Assembly: GCA_012295275.1 (NCBI GenBank)
Contig: CM022672.1
Location: 727,943 to 791,942 of the forward strand
Direction: 5' to 3'
Length of the DNA: 64,000 nucleotides
DNA from: Chrysomallon squamiferum
Taxonomy: Eukaryota > Mollusca > Gastropoda > Neomphalida > Peltospiridae
The first letter of the stretch is position 1, and each line of letters starts with the position of its first letter. Below the pieces are notes generated by a model. That model had not been told where the DNA came from. It did not search any database and saw nothing but the letters and a program-made list of their open reading frames with translations. The translations under genes and the position numbers were made by a program. This document shows positions 1-11,785 of the stretch, one piece after another.

Positions 1-1022
1 ATAACACAGGTATTAAAACACTTTGCTTCATTGGTTACATATATACAAGAAAATCAGTGGCTGGGGCACAACGTCTGTACAAGGAGGACGAGATCGTGCT
101 TTAGATGATACGTCTTTTCTTGATGCTCAGAACATCTTACCTTACAGAATACTTCGATAGAACACGTATGAATGGTACAAGGCTTAGATTACGTTAAATC
201 CCAGCCTTGTTTCCAGTTGAAAAATGGAATCTGTTAATAGTGATTATCGTCAAATATTTATTGTGAAGGCTGCAACAAAATATTCAAACGTCTTGTGAGC
301 TAGTCATTCGACCATCTGGACACCCACTGATGCGCTGTGCAGAGAAATACTAATAAAAAATTAAAAAAGATAAAAAAGAAAGGTTAAGAATTCGGCTGCG
401 ATTTACGAATCACCGCACAGAATTCATAGATGAAAGAAGACACTGGAACAAGTAATTCTTGGAAGTGACAGCAACATGAGAATTTTTAACTTTTATATGA
501 ATAAAAAATAAAAAGTAAATTATTCTCTCATGTTTTATTTTGTAAATTTGAAAACTAAATTTGTCAGTAGAGATTGTTTTGAACTATATGTTCAATCATT
601 TATAACAGAATTGTTTCTTGATATTCTGTGCATGTACAAAAGGAATAAATAAATAAATGACTGAAAAAATTAAAAGAAAAATAGATAATAATAATAAAGA
701 GACAAAAAATTAAAAAGAAAAAGAAAGAAAAATAGAGCAAAACAAAACAATCACCCGTTCTCTATATTTATACTGTTCGCTTTCTCTCTCTCCTTTCCTC
801 CCTCTCCGTCGCTCTCTCCTTCCCTAGCTCCCTGTCCCTGTCCCTCCCCTCTTCTCCGTCTCTCTCTCTCTTTCCAATTTAGAAATACATTTATTGAAGA
901 GTTCAGTGGGTCAAAACATTGTACAGCATGACGAAAATCTTTGTGTGTAAAATATATATATTATTCAAAAAAGAAATTCCTGATCAGATTATCATCACGT
1001 TGTTGTTGCATTGATGTTTACT
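1..1022. other. No gene recognised; AT-rich with a pyrimidine tract
   Basis: No convincing coding exon was seen on either strand. The stretch is AT-rich apart from a C/T-rich tract at about 776-872. If the psq-type exons downstream belong to a larger gene, this could be intron. Confidence 0.5.
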
Positions 1023-1024
1023 CT

Positions 1025-3669
1025 ATCCTGTAAAGTATAGTACTATGCGCTGCACAGTGGTGTATACTGTACTCGGTAATGTACTGTAATATGTAGCACA
1101 GTGGTGTATAGTATACTCGGTAATGTACTGTAATATGTAGCACAGTGGGGTATAGTTTACTCGGTAATATACTGTAATATGTAGCACAGTGGCGTATTGA
1201 GTACTCGGTAATATACTATAATATGTAGCACAGTGATGTATACTGTACTCGGTAATATACTTTAATATGTAGCACAGTGGTGTATAGTATACTCGGTAAT
1301 ATACTATAATATGTAGCACAGTGGCGTATAGTGTACTCGGTAATGTACTGTAATATGTAGTATACAGTTGTGTATAGTGTACTCGGTAATGTACTGTAAT
1401 ATGTAGTATACAGTTGTGTATAGTGTACTCGGTAATGTACTGTAATATGTAGCACAGTAGTGTACGGTGAACTCGGTAATGTACTGTAATATGTAGCACA
1501 GTGGCGTATAGTGTACTCGGTAAATACTGTACTATGTAAGTATAGTGGTGTACGTACCGGTAATGTACTGTAAATGGTGTATATGTACAGTAATATGGTG
1601 TACACGGTAGTGTATGGTGAACTCGGTAATATACTATAATATGTAGCACAGTGGTTATAGTGTACTCGGTAATGTACTGTAATATGTAGTATACAGTGGT
1701 GTATAGGTTACTCGGTAATGTACTGTAATATGTAGTACACAGTGGTGTATAGTGTACTCGGTAATGTACTGTAATATGTAGTATACAGTGGTGTATGGTG
1801 TACTCGGTAATGTACTGTAATATGTAGTACACAGTGGTGTATAGGTTACTCGGTAATGTACTGTAATATGTAGTATACAGTTGTGTATAGTGTACTCGGT
1901 AATGTACTGTAATATGTAGCACACAGTAGTGTATGGTGAACTCGGTAATATACTATAATATGTAGCACACTGGTGTATAGGTTACTCGGTAATGTACTGT
2001 AATATGTGTATACACAGTGGTGTATAGGTTACTCGGTAATGTACTGTAATATGTAGTACACAGTGGTGTATAGTGTACTCGGTAATGTACTGTAATATGT
2101 AGCACACAGTAGTGTATGGTGAACTCGGTAATATACTATAATATGTAGCACAGTGGTTATAGTGTACTCGGTAATGTACTGTAATATGTAGTACACAGTC
2201 GTGTATAGTGTACTCGGTAATGTACTGTAATATGTAGCACACAGTGGTGTATAGGTTACTCGGTAATGTACTGTAATATGTAGCATATGTACTCAGTACT
2301 GTAACGGTAGTGTATGGTGAACTCGGTAATGTACTATAATATGTAGTACACAGTGGTGTATAGTGTACTCGGTAATGTACTGTAATATGTAGTACACAGT
2401 GGTGTATAGTGTACTCGGTAATGTACTGTAATATGTAGCACACAGTAGTGTATGGTGAACTCGGTAATATACTATAATATGTAGCACAGTGGTGTATAGG
2501 TTACTCGGTAATGTACTGTAATATGTAGTACACAGTGGTGTATAGGTTACTCGGTAATGTGGTATAGGTTACTCGGTAATGTACTGTAATATGTAGTACA
2601 CAGTGGTGTATAGTGTACTCGGTAATGTACTGTAATATGTAGTACACAGTGGTGTATAGTGTACTCGGTAATGTACTGTAATATGTAGTACACAGTGGTG
2701 TATAGGTTACTCGGTAATGTACTGTAATATGTAGTACACAGTGGTGTATAGGTTACTCGGTAATGTACTGTAATATGTAGTACACAGTGGTGTATAGGTT
2801 ACTCGGTAATGTACTGTAATATGTAGTACACAGTGGTGTATAGGTTACTCGGTAATGTACTGTAATATGTAGTACACAGTGGTGTATAGGTTACTCGGTA
2901 ATGTACTGTAATATGTAGTATACAGTTGTGTAGTACACAGTGGTGTAGGTTACTCGGTAATGTACTGTAATATGTAGTACACAGTGGTGTATAGGTTACT
3001 CGGTAATGTACTGTAATATGTAGTACACAGTGGTGTATAGTGTTACTCGGTAATGTACTGTAATATGTAGTACACAGTGGTGTATAGTGTACTCGGTAAT
3101 GTACTGTAATATGTAGTACACAGTGGTGTATAGTGTACTCGGTAATGTACTGTAATATGTAGCACAGTAGTTTATAGTATACTCGGTAATATACTGTAAT
3201 ATGTAGCACACTGGTGTATACTGTTCTCGGTAATGTACTGTAATATGTAGTATACAGTGATGTATACTGTATTCGGTAATGTACTGTAATATGTAGCACA
3301 CAGTGTTGTATAGTATACTCGGTAATATACTGTAATATGTAGCACACTGGTGTATACTGTACTCGGTAATGTACTGTAATATGTAGTATACAGTGATGTA
3401 TACTGTACTCGATAATGTCCTGTAATATGTAGCACACAGTGGTGTATAGTATACTCGGTAATATACTGTAATTTGTAGCACACTCGTGTATACTGTACTC
3501 GGTAATGTACTGTAATATGTAGCACTGTAGTTTATAGTATACTCGGTAATATACTGTAATATGTAGCACACTGGTGTATACTGTACTCGGTAATGTACTG
3601 TAATATGTAGTATACAGTGATGTATACTGTACTCGGTAATGTACTGTAATATGTAGCACACAGTGGTGT
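1025..3669. repeat. Large minisatellite, 44-46 bp units
   Basis: Nearly 60 head-to-tail units carry the core TACTCGGTAATGTACTGTAA followed by TATGTAG and a variable CACAGTGGTGTATAG section. Unit length alternates between 44, 45 and 46 bp because of 2-bp additions such as GTATACAG versus GCACAG. Units are close copies in the middle and more diverged toward both ends, as expected for an array growing by unequal exchange. The minus strand of the unit lacks stop codons in several frames, so long Tyr/Thr/His-rich open frames run through it. These are by-products of the repeat and not genes. Confidence 0.95.
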
Positions 3670-4456
3670 GATGAAGCTGGTAATACACACTCGTATTCTC
3701 AGTTACCTTTGTCTGTCTTCACGGAGGTGAAGCTGCTAGACCAGAGGTAAATTTGTTAGACTCATGCTGATCTTCTTCAGTTTATTCAGTTTCATATATA
3801 TTGCAAGCGCACGCTCGCGCGTTTGTATGTGTGTGTGTGTGTGTGTGTGTGCGTGTGCGTGTGCTTATGCCTGTGCCTGTGTCTGTGCCTCTTCGGTGCA
3901 GACAGTGATTCTGTCTCTGAATTAATAAAATTTAACCAACATTACTAATGGCTGAACGAATCTATTTTTGTTAATTCAGTTAGAAGCAGAATCGGGTTTT
4001 CTTCTTTATAAAGTTGGTTAGAGGGGATTATCAACAAGATGCAGTCATGAGGCAAAACGGCAACATTTGTTTGTTTTTTTCTTTTAAGGTTGTCGCGTTT
4101 TCTTGATTATCTTTGTTTCTGTAGCCTAGCTGGGCCTGGATAATTTATATACATTGTGTATGGAGTCAGTGGTAGGAGATAGGTAATTTCTTCTGTATAC
4201 TGGGATTCCTGTCCGCCATTTCCTATGCAAGAGTCTGTGTAGCATATTCACTGTAGCAGAGAATAGTTTTAAAATGTAATAATTCGTTGTCTTTTATTCG
4301 AATAAACAGTACTGATACAGTAAAGAGATAATAAATAAATAAATAAATAAATTTAAAAAAAGCCTAGAGAAAAAACCAGGTTACAAACGATCAGTATTCA
4401 ATAAAAATAGAAATGTTCTTGACAGCAAACAGTGATAGTGGGTTTTTTCGTTTCAG
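3670..4456. other. Gene-free stretch with a TG microsatellite, ending in a 3' splice site
   Basis: A (TG)n tract lies at about 3827-3860. No coding exon was recognised. The right end (4441-4456) is a T-rich tract running into TTTCAG, which serves as the acceptor of the next exon. Confidence 0.5.
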
Positions 4457-4849
4457 ACTATGAGGACTAAACGATACAGCGACGAGGATTTGAGTGCGGC
4501 CATCACGGCAATCTGTAACCGAACTTTGACTACAGTACAGGCGTGCAGAACGTTCAACATACCTCGCAGTACAATTCTCATGAAATTACCTCTGATGTCC
4601 AATCCTAAATCATATTCGTTTCTGTCCGCCCAAGAGGAAAGCAATCTCGCCCACTTCTTTGTAGACAAATGTAAGAACGGAAATTACATCACTAAAGCTG
4701 ACATCGTGGCGAAATTGGATGAAATACTGTTGCCGTCTGGAAGGCAAAATCCGTTCAGCGCTGGACGACGTATGTACGGGTGGTTGAGATGTTTCTTCAG
4801 GCGACATCCAGAAGTGCCCAAAAAGAATTTCGTTGGTGTCAGCGTTTGA
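4457..4849 (+). CDS. psq/CENP-B-type HTH exon 1, probable alternative 3'-terminal exon
   Basis: The exon begins after a T-rich tract and TTTCAG, in phase 0, and ends at TGA 4847-4849 (130 residues plus stop). Residues about 6-48 match the psq helix-turn-helix: YSDEDLSAAI, a first helix, then FNIPRSTI. The second half (LSAQEESNLAHFF to GWLRCFFRRHPEVP) matches the CENP-B/Tc5 transposase-type HTH. Together these form the bipartite DNA-binding module of CENP-B, Jerky and pogo proteins. No DDE catalytic domain follows. There is an ATG at 4460, so a small free-standing protein is possible. However, two sister exons downstream have the same structure and phase, which favours alternative last exons joined to a common upstream region not identified here. 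Its role is probably sequence-specific DNA binding in the nucleus. Confidence 0.75.
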   Translation, partial: TMRTKRYSDEDLSAAITAICNRTLTTVQACRTFNIPRSTILMKLPLMSNPKSYSFLSAQEESNLAHFFVDKCKNGNYITKADIVAKLDEILLPSGRQNPFSAGRRMYGWLRCFFRRHPEVPKKNFVGVSV

Positions 4850-4953
4850 TAACGTTTGTGTAGTAAAAGGGGATATAAGTAAACAACCACCCAACAAGCA
4901 ACCATTAAAAAACAATTAAAAAAAACAATTAAAAACCTACAAAACACAAAACA

Positions 4954-4959
4954 AATAAA
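4954..4959 (+). terminator. Candidate poly(A) signal AATAAA after psq exon 1
   Basis: AATAAA lies about 105 bases after the stop codon of the first psq exon. The region is A-rich, so chance matches are common. A signal also follows each sister exon. Confidence 0.35.
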
Positions 4960-5533
4960 AACAACAATGAACAAATAAATAAAATAACTCCTCACAGAAA
5001 GATAATCAGTTAGAAAAAAAGACAGAACACAACTACTGATTTTAATTATTCATGTCTGAGTGAAGTAGTCTTTGGTATCAAGTGTTCACCTGACAGCTAA
5101 AGAAAACTGAGAAATAACTGTTTGTGTCCAGGTTACTGTCCGAATGAACAATTAATTAAATTCGTCTATTTTTTTCTTACTGTTGACTGAGTTGTGTTAC
5201 GTTCAGATGGAAGATGATGGTTAAAGATGATATTTTTACCACACAGGTTTTATTTTCGATTATTTCTGCCTCCACTGTTTGTCATTTTGTTTTAGATCTT
5301 TTTTCTCTAAAGTTTGTCGTAATGTCTTAATTCCTTGATCCAGCGTTTTGCAATAACAGAGTTTACCCTAATCATTGTCATGATATTCCAGACATGTTTG
5401 TCTTTTTATCCAGTTTCTATTCATATTTCACATTCGTGTCTCAAGTTTTTATATATTATAATATACACAATACTTGTGTACGGTGTTTTGCGTAATTTCT
5501 GTTAACTTAGATACTCGCTTTGTTGTTTTTCAG

Positions 5534-5944
5534 GAAGAGTTTCGACAAAAACGACGCGCACACTATAAGTGTTACACAGACACTAATCTCAGACAGGCCA
5601 TAGACGCCGTGCTTAACAAAACAATGAGCATTCGTAAAGCCAGCGATGTATTCAGAATTCCCGGCAGTACCTTGGAGGCAAAGCTTCCTGTCATCTCGGG
5701 AATATCGAGAAATGCCACGAGTCTGTCTAAAGATGAGGAAGCTGCTTTGGCTCGCCTGGTCATAGAGCGTCACGACAGCGGGTCCCCGCTCACTCGGATG
5801 CAGATACGATTCGAAGCTCAGAAGCTGATCGAAGCCAGCGGTAGAACTAGTTCAGCACGTAACACGTGTCCCACTTACCGCTGGCTGGCCAAATTTCTGA
5901 GACGAAATCCACAAGTTAGAGAAGAGTTTATTAAAAAGTCATGA
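5534..5944 (+). CDS. psq/CENP-B-type HTH exon 2, probable alternative 3'-terminal exon
   Basis: The exon starts after TTGTTGTTTTTCAG in phase 0 and ends at TGA 5942-5944 (136 residues plus stop). A basic start (RQKRRAHYK) leads into the best psq match of the three, YTDTNLRQAIDAVLNKTMSI then RKASDVFRIPGSTL. The CENP-B/Tc5-type half follows (LSKDEEAALARLVIERH, then PLTRMQIRFEAQKL, then YRWLAKFLRRNPQV). No in-frame ATG lies near the start of the exon. An upstream ATG reaches the frame only by reading through the intron and acceptor, so this must be a spliced internal or terminal exon rather than a single-exon gene. AATAAA follows 35 bases after the stop. Predicted role: one of several interchangeable DNA-binding C-termini of a nuclear factor. 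Confidence 0.8.
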   Translation, partial: EEFRQKRRAHYKCYTDTNLRQAIDAVLNKTMSIRKASDVFRIPGSTLEAKLPVISGISRNATSLSKDEEAALARLVIERHDSGSPLTRMQIRFEAQKLIEASGRTSSARNTCPTYRWLAKFLRRNPQVREEFIKKS

Positions 5945-5979
5945 TAAACTCTACTGTAACGCTGAACAACTATTAGTTT

Positions 5980-5985
5980 AATAAA
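5980..5985 (+). terminator. Candidate poly(A) signal AATAAA after psq exon 2
   Basis: AATAAA lies 35 bases after the stop codon, followed within about 45 bases by a long TG-rich tract (from 6031) that could act as a GU-rich downstream element. Confidence 0.5.
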
Positions 5986-6029
5986 TCGTTCTACGCTTTT
6001 GTGCATTAAAGATATCTTTAAACGTTGTT

Positions 6030-6030
<1 letters not shown>

Positions 6031-6110
<80 letters not shown>

Positions 6111-6127
6111 TGTTTGTGTGTGTGTTT
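6031..6127. repeat. (TG)n microsatellite
   Basis: Nearly uninterrupted TG dinucleotides, between psq exons 2 and 3. The rest of 5945-7336 is AT-rich and shows no coding exon. Confidence 0.95.
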
Positions 6128-7336
6128 ATATTTGAGAGAGAAACAAAAAACTTCATGAAGAATAATACAGGATTATTAATATAACATTCACAGAAATGAA
6201 CGACAGTCAACATAAAACGTGTAATGGTAGCGAAATGCATTATATAAATATATTTTATTAATGGATGTGAAACACATATGTTTGCGTTATTATACTTCAG
6301 ATTATCATACGAAAGTCTGTAATTTTATTTTTGAAAGTGAAATAAAATAGTATTTTGTTGTTTTTCGAGTCATGTTGGTTTTAGGGAAAATCAAATATCA
6401 AACTGGTTTGAATCATAAGTATCCCATATAACGATTTTAGGCGTTACGCTATAAAATATATTTGGTCTCAACTAGACGAATATTGGACAACGCTAAAGTG
6501 AAGAAGCTCCGTTCATTTTAGCCAGTCTTGGGACATTGGCGAAGTCCTGTACAGTGTCACAGCTGGGATCACTGCAATAACTGGGATAAGTTTAAAAATG
6601 AAAATATAACAAAGAAAATGTCTAAATGTGTGGAGACCGCCATTTTTTCAGTAATGTTGATATCTTTGCTTACATGATGTGTTTATTGATCTGCCATTGT
6701 TTATAGAATTGAGTTAATTCTGTAAATAATTTCTACACCTAGTGAAACAGTTTCATTATCTTTTTAAAGTTGACCGCTAATTATCAAGATTCAGTAAAGT
6801 AAATATATTTATTATTTATACAGCTGAAGAATTAATAGTTTGCTTAAAACATTTTTAGCTCAGGTTTTGACAATTTTGTACACGTATAATTTAGCTTACT
6901 ACATGAACAGGAGAAGTGAAACAACTCTGCACTAATTTCAAAATTGATGATGTTTATTTTCGTTAACCCTTTGTTCGTATGACATTGCGACATGTTTTCG
7001 TACCTAGCATTTAAATAGCTTAGAAAAAAAATAATATTAATATATATATATTAAAAACAATGAGATCTACTGGCCTTTCATCATTTCCTTTATTTTATTA
7101 TATTTAAATTTTATTTCTTTAAATTGAATTGTAGAATACATGTAATGAAATCTGAAAAGAGGAAAACATGAACAAATAATTTTTGCACTCTATTAATTCT
7201 GAATAGACACGGAACAGCTTGCGAAACGTATTCAGTTTCCAATACATTAAACATTAATCGTTTTCTTTTACTTATTTCTTTTTTCTTTTATTATTATTGT
7301 TGATGTTGTTATTATCATCATTATTTTTATTTTCAG

Positions 7337-7759
7337 ACGACAAAAAAGGACCGGCCATCGTTTTATAAAAGCTATTCGCCACAGGACATGGAGAGAGCCA
7401 TACGAGACGTGCTTGAACTCAAGATGACGATTAACCAGTCAGCTCAGAAATACCGAATTCCAGTAAGCACTCTGCACCAGAATCTGCCTCTCATAAAACA
7501 GAACCGTGGGCCCTGCCCCATCCTCTCTCCAGAGGAGGAGACAACTCTAGCTGCACATATTATCCAACAACACAAAAAGGGGGCGCCACTGAGTCGAGTT
7601 GAAATCCTGGCCGAAGTGAAACAAATCTTGGACAGAAACAAGCGAGTATCTCCATTCAAAGACAATTTACCTCAGTATGGCTGGTTGAAAGGATTCGTCA
7701 AGCGCAACCCACAAGTACTACAGAGTCACATGTGTAACAGAAAATACCATGTACAGTAA
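7337..7759 (+). CDS. psq/CENP-B-type HTH exon 3, probable alternative 3'-terminal exon
   Basis: The exon starts after TTATTTTCAG in phase 0 and ends at TAA 7757-7759 (140 residues plus stop). A basic stretch (TTKKDRPSFYKS) leads to the psq HTH (YSPQDMERAIRDVLELKMTI, then YRIPVSTLHQNLPL). The CENP-B/Tc5-type half follows (LSPEEETTLAAHII, then PLSRVEILAEVKQIL, then YGWLKGFVKRNPQV). The last residues and the 3' flank resemble sequence at about 26580-26680 downstream of gene B, so the edge of the large segmental duplication may fall inside this exon. An internal ATG (7388) would cut into the psq domain, so translation from the splice boundary is the better reading. Confidence 0.78.
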   Translation, partial: TTKKDRPSFYKSYSPQDMERAIRDVLELKMTINQSAQKYRIPVSTLHQNLPLIKQNRGPCPILSPEEETTLAAHIIQQHKKGAPLSRVEILAEVKQILDRNKRVSPFKDNLPQYGWLKGFVKRNPQVLQSHMCNRKYHVQ

Positions 7760-7899
7760 TGTTACTTTTACACTTTGCTACCGCTGTCTCGGTTGTTAGT
7801 TTGACTATTTCCGTACTGCAGAGACATCAGATTAAGGGTGTACGTGAGTGTATGCGTGTGTATATGTATATACTTACGTATCTATGAATGAATGTACAA

Positions 7900-7905
7900 A
7901 ATAAA
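7900..7905 (+). terminator. Candidate poly(A) signal AATAAA after psq exon 3
   Basis: AATAAA about 140 bases past the stop codon. It faces the predicted poly(A) signal of gene A on the other strand at 8032-8037, so the two transcription units converge tail to tail. Confidence 0.4.
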
Positions 7906-8031
7906 CAATAACTATAGACTCCTATGTACAGACTGACATACACATACAGAAAACATCAATAAAAAATATATAATGATTGTCCATAAATTATCCACACAGT
8001 AACAACACACTATACACACTAGGAAAATAAT

Positions 8032-8037
8032 TTTATT
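8032..8037 (-). terminator. Candidate poly(A) signal of gene A, conserved in gene B
   Basis: Minus-strand AATAAA, followed on the minus strand by a GT-rich stretch (GTGTGTATAGTGTGTTGTTA). The same signal and flank are kept at 26977-26982 downstream of gene B, which supports real use or at least shared descent. Confidence 0.45.
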
Positions 8038-9348
8038 CAAAGAAAACTCAAAACACACAACACAACAAAATGTTCTTCTTATAATAAAGCTTATGATAGT
8101 TATATATTTTTGTATGAAGTGGTTAGTTGAAACACTAGATTTACACAATAAATTTCGTTCTTACATTTAACACAGCTGCCAGTAGTAAACTCTCAGTCTG
8201 AGCTGTCATTTGTGGACAGCTTAAGAATAAGTGGATGTTTTCACCAGATCGAAATTAAAAAAGGTTATACTGACTTTGTGCTGCTACAGATGTTTTCTCT
8301 TATCAATAAAAATTCAAACACTAAATAATATTAAGATAGTTATACATATTTATAAAATCTGAATTATCAGCGTTAGCGAAATAAAACGATCTGTTGTAGA
8401 CGAATTAGAAATAAGCTCTGCATTTAATATCACTAAACAGTACCTCACTACATACAACACAGTTTAACTTAATATTCACTAAAAAGTTACGGTCCACACT
8501 GATTTGTTATACACACGCTTACATCTGTTTGTTTTATTAGGAGTCCCAGTTATAAAGAGTCTCGTAGATATACACAGAGCGGACCACACAGTGTAACATA
8601 CGTTCTAGGCATGATCGGCACAGCCTCTTTGTTATCATCTTTTAATAAAATATGCAATATCAAAACAGGATTTAAACTGAATCCAGAACGAGAAGTCTAA
8701 TGGTCATCAATGATTAGTTTATAAAAAGTAAAGAAAAGTGTTAGACATGATAATGTAGTATTAGTAATAAAACTTATTTTTTTGAATAATCAGTGACAGT
8801 TCTATAATTGTATATTAGTAATAAAATATACGAGACAAACGTAAACATATAAGATAAAAAATACACCTCAATCCTATGCAGTGATAAGAATTTCTAAACA
8901 AAATGTATGATTATGAATTAAAAAGTAGTCAGAAAAGCATGCTTATGTGTGAAATTTCTTGATCGCTTAAAAGCGAGACCTAAAAAACGTTCACTGACAA
9001 TTCCATTTAAAAGACGTGTATCACTTTACTACAGAATGTATCGTTTTACCTTAATGTACACGATCTTTCCACCATGGTTTAAACAATGTTTATTCACTGT
9101 ATATACACACATACTCATACTAAACTAATAAAGAAACATATATAAAAAGTCAAATAACAAATCTCTAAATAATGTAGCTATATTAGAAGAGAAAAGCTGG
9201 TATATATTCTGTTATATATTACTGAATACATAATTAGAACTGAACTCTGCTTCAGATAACATCATTGTCTATAAACTCGTCTATTTCATGCACTAGATCT
9301 CCACAATGCATTATAATCACAGTAATATTTCTTCTGTTTTATCTCGGC
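8038..9348 (-). other. Probable 3' UTR and 3' flank of gene A
   Basis: There is no coding exon. The stretch lies between the gene A stop codon and its predicted poly(A) signal. Segments at about 8170-8300 match about 27150-27290 downstream of gene B, so this region was part of the duplicated block. Confidence 0.45.
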
Positions 9349-9429
9349 TCACATAGTGGATGCCGCGGTTTCTCCAATTTCTGAAACCAAAAAAAAAATA
9401 TATATATATATATATTAGACATTATGTTT

Positions 9430-9790
9430 AGTTCAAATCTATAGAACATCATGATTCATATATCAGTAGAACATCAGTAATAATGAAGCTATACAACTCG
9501 ACACATTACACGTTAACAGAACATGTGTATATTCTATATCAGTGGCCATCAGTAATTATATATCAACAATAATAGTAATTATTCATCAACAGGATATCAG
9601 TAATTATACATCAATAAAACACCAGTAATTATACATCAATAGCAATTATATGTAAATAAAAGTTTGGTATTAATATATCACTAGAACATCAGCTATTATA
9701 TATCAATAGAACACTAGTAATTATATGTCAACAGAGGTTTAGTAATTATATATCAAGTGAAGATTGGTAATTATATATCCATTTTTAATC
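9430..9790. repeat. Degenerate roughly 30-bp repeat in last intron of gene A
   Basis: Diverged units of the form CAGTAATTATATATCAATAG with AACAT or ACAG variants recur across this intron. A shorter version is at 28430-28580 in the matching intron of gene B, so the repeat predates the A/B duplication. Confidence 0.7.
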
Positions 9791-9897
9791 TACATTTATT
9801 TAACAGTTAGTAATGTATATAACGTGATATAATCATTTACTGGTCAGTTACATCATGTTGACTGGTTCTGTCAACTTTTATCTTTGTGATGATTTAC

Positions 9898-10043
9898 CTG
9901 GACACTTTGGACACGTTTTGCCTGCTTTATCGCATTCGCTACACATCATCTTCTCGTTACATGATGGACATTTGAAGTCGGCCTCTCGTTTGAAACATTC
10001 ACAACAGAGCAGAGATCCTGCAGGACACTGAGTTGTCTGTCCT
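9898..10043 (-). other. RING-like exon of gene A, His ligand missing
   Basis: The exon encodes a short linker, then SLLCCECFKREADFKCPSCN and EKMMCSECDKAGKTCPKCPG. Cysteine pairs CxxC are kept, but the Cys-x-His of a canonical RING (CQH in gene C) reads SCN here. It ends in phase 1 and splices to a short tail exon (EIGETAASTM, stop) that gene C lacks. Ligase activity is doubtful. The Cys pairs may still bind zinc. Confidence 0.75.
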
Positions 10044-10105
10044 CTGAAATATTAACTAGAAAATAACGTCTTGTCTCCAAAGTTATACAAATGTTCTTCA
10101 TCTCC

Positions 10106-10221
<116 letters not shown>

Positions 10222-10832
10222 AATGTTAATCTTCTTCTGTGTTTCTATATTTATATAAATGTGTCTGTCTCGGTTATTATAGTCGTGCCTCCCAGTCAAA
10301 TTTGATTTCTGATCGTTAAGCGAATAAATAAATAAATAAATAAATACGTTTTATTTTACAACCTTGTTTGAAAATCTTCTACAGCTTTCTTCAAAGTTTG
10401 GTCCATGCAGACATCAAGTGGTGTTTTTCCTTCTTTGTTTTTCGCGTTGACGTCTGCTCCATGTTTTAAGAGGAGAGTGGCCAGTTCAGTACGACGGTGT
10501 AGACTGGTGTTAATGTTTAAGAGCTTTTCCTTAAAAATTTCGTCATCAGATCATTAACATCTGTCATGCATTTACATATTTTTATGCACTAATAAAAAAA
10601 TATAGCTTTTGAGGACAGAACTGTATTTACTTCGACTTGTTACATGTACTTGTTAGTTTTTGCTAATTGCTCCTTAGTTCCCTGCCTATTTTTCTTGAAA
10701 CTAAATATCTACAGCGATCGTAAGTAAAACTAAAGTGATAATCATGATATATCACTAAGGAAATGTAAAATACATAATTTTCAAAATAAGATATCTAATG
10801 ATTTTTTAATTGTATTATTATTATGATTATCC

Positions 10833-10903
<71 letters not shown>

Positions 10904-11057
10904 GATAAGTAAAAAATATTTTATTTACAAGTTGTGATGAGATATCATCGTCTGAATCATCTTCATATTTCTTCTTATCTTCAGAGACTGTCATGATGAC
11001 ATGCAGAGGTGTGTTTTTATCAATGTCTTCAGCGTTCACCTCGGCTCCTTCATAACA

Positions 11058-11112
<55 letters not shown>
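10833..11112. repeat. ATT/AAT trinucleotide tracts flanking an ankyrin exon
   Basis: (ATT)n at about 10833-10903 and (AAT)n at 11058-11112 flank the exon 11047-10929 closely on both sides. The AAT tract forms the T-rich region upstream of that exon's acceptor. Confidence 0.9.
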
Positions 11113-11113
<1 letters not shown>

Positions 11114-11618
11114 GACAAATATAGTAAACAAAACAGGTTTCTAGTTAAATTTATTGATTATATTGGTTAATTGCGATACAGATATTAATGTACATACACA
11201 CAAACATTTATGTATGTATGTATGTATGTATATACGTATTTAAGTACGTATGTATGTATATGTACAATATATGTATGTAGAATATATATATGTGTATGTA
11301 TGTATATATATATATGTATGTATGTACAATATATGTATCTGTATATACTGAAGCAGGTGTATGTCTATGTATATTTGTAAAGATGTATGTAGTAAAGTAT
11401 ATGTTTATGTAGATACTATTGCAGGTAGGATTATATATATTTATGTATATGCACAGACATTCTGTGAAAGTGAAGGATGAAACAAAATGAAAAAAAAAAA
11501 ACAAGTTACCTGCTGATAACAACGTTTTAGCTAACGAAATAAATCCATTCTGACAAGCACAATGTAGTGGCCTAATCTCCTTGTCTCTACTTTTGATGTT
11601 AACATTTGCACCCTTTTA

Positions 11619-11619
<1 letters not shown>

Positions 11620-11692
<73 letters not shown>

Positions 11693-11727
11693 CAACAACA
11701 AAACAATAATAATAATATTAGTACTAA

Positions 11728-11782
<55 letters not shown>

Positions 11783-11785
11783 TGT
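11620..11785. repeat. AAT and TAG trinucleotide tracts
   Basis: (AAT)n at 11622-11690 runs into AAC units and then (TAG)n at about 11727-11781, in the intron between two ankyrin exons of gene A. Confidence 0.9.

Noticed and set aside
1025-3669. CRISPR-like array
   Set aside because: Units are directly abutting and there are no unique spacers; the DNA is clearly eukaryotic.
1023-3688. Long Tyr/Thr/His-rich open frames on the minus strand
   Set aside because: They follow the 44-46 bp minisatellite and change frame with unit length; no start context, splice sites or family signature.
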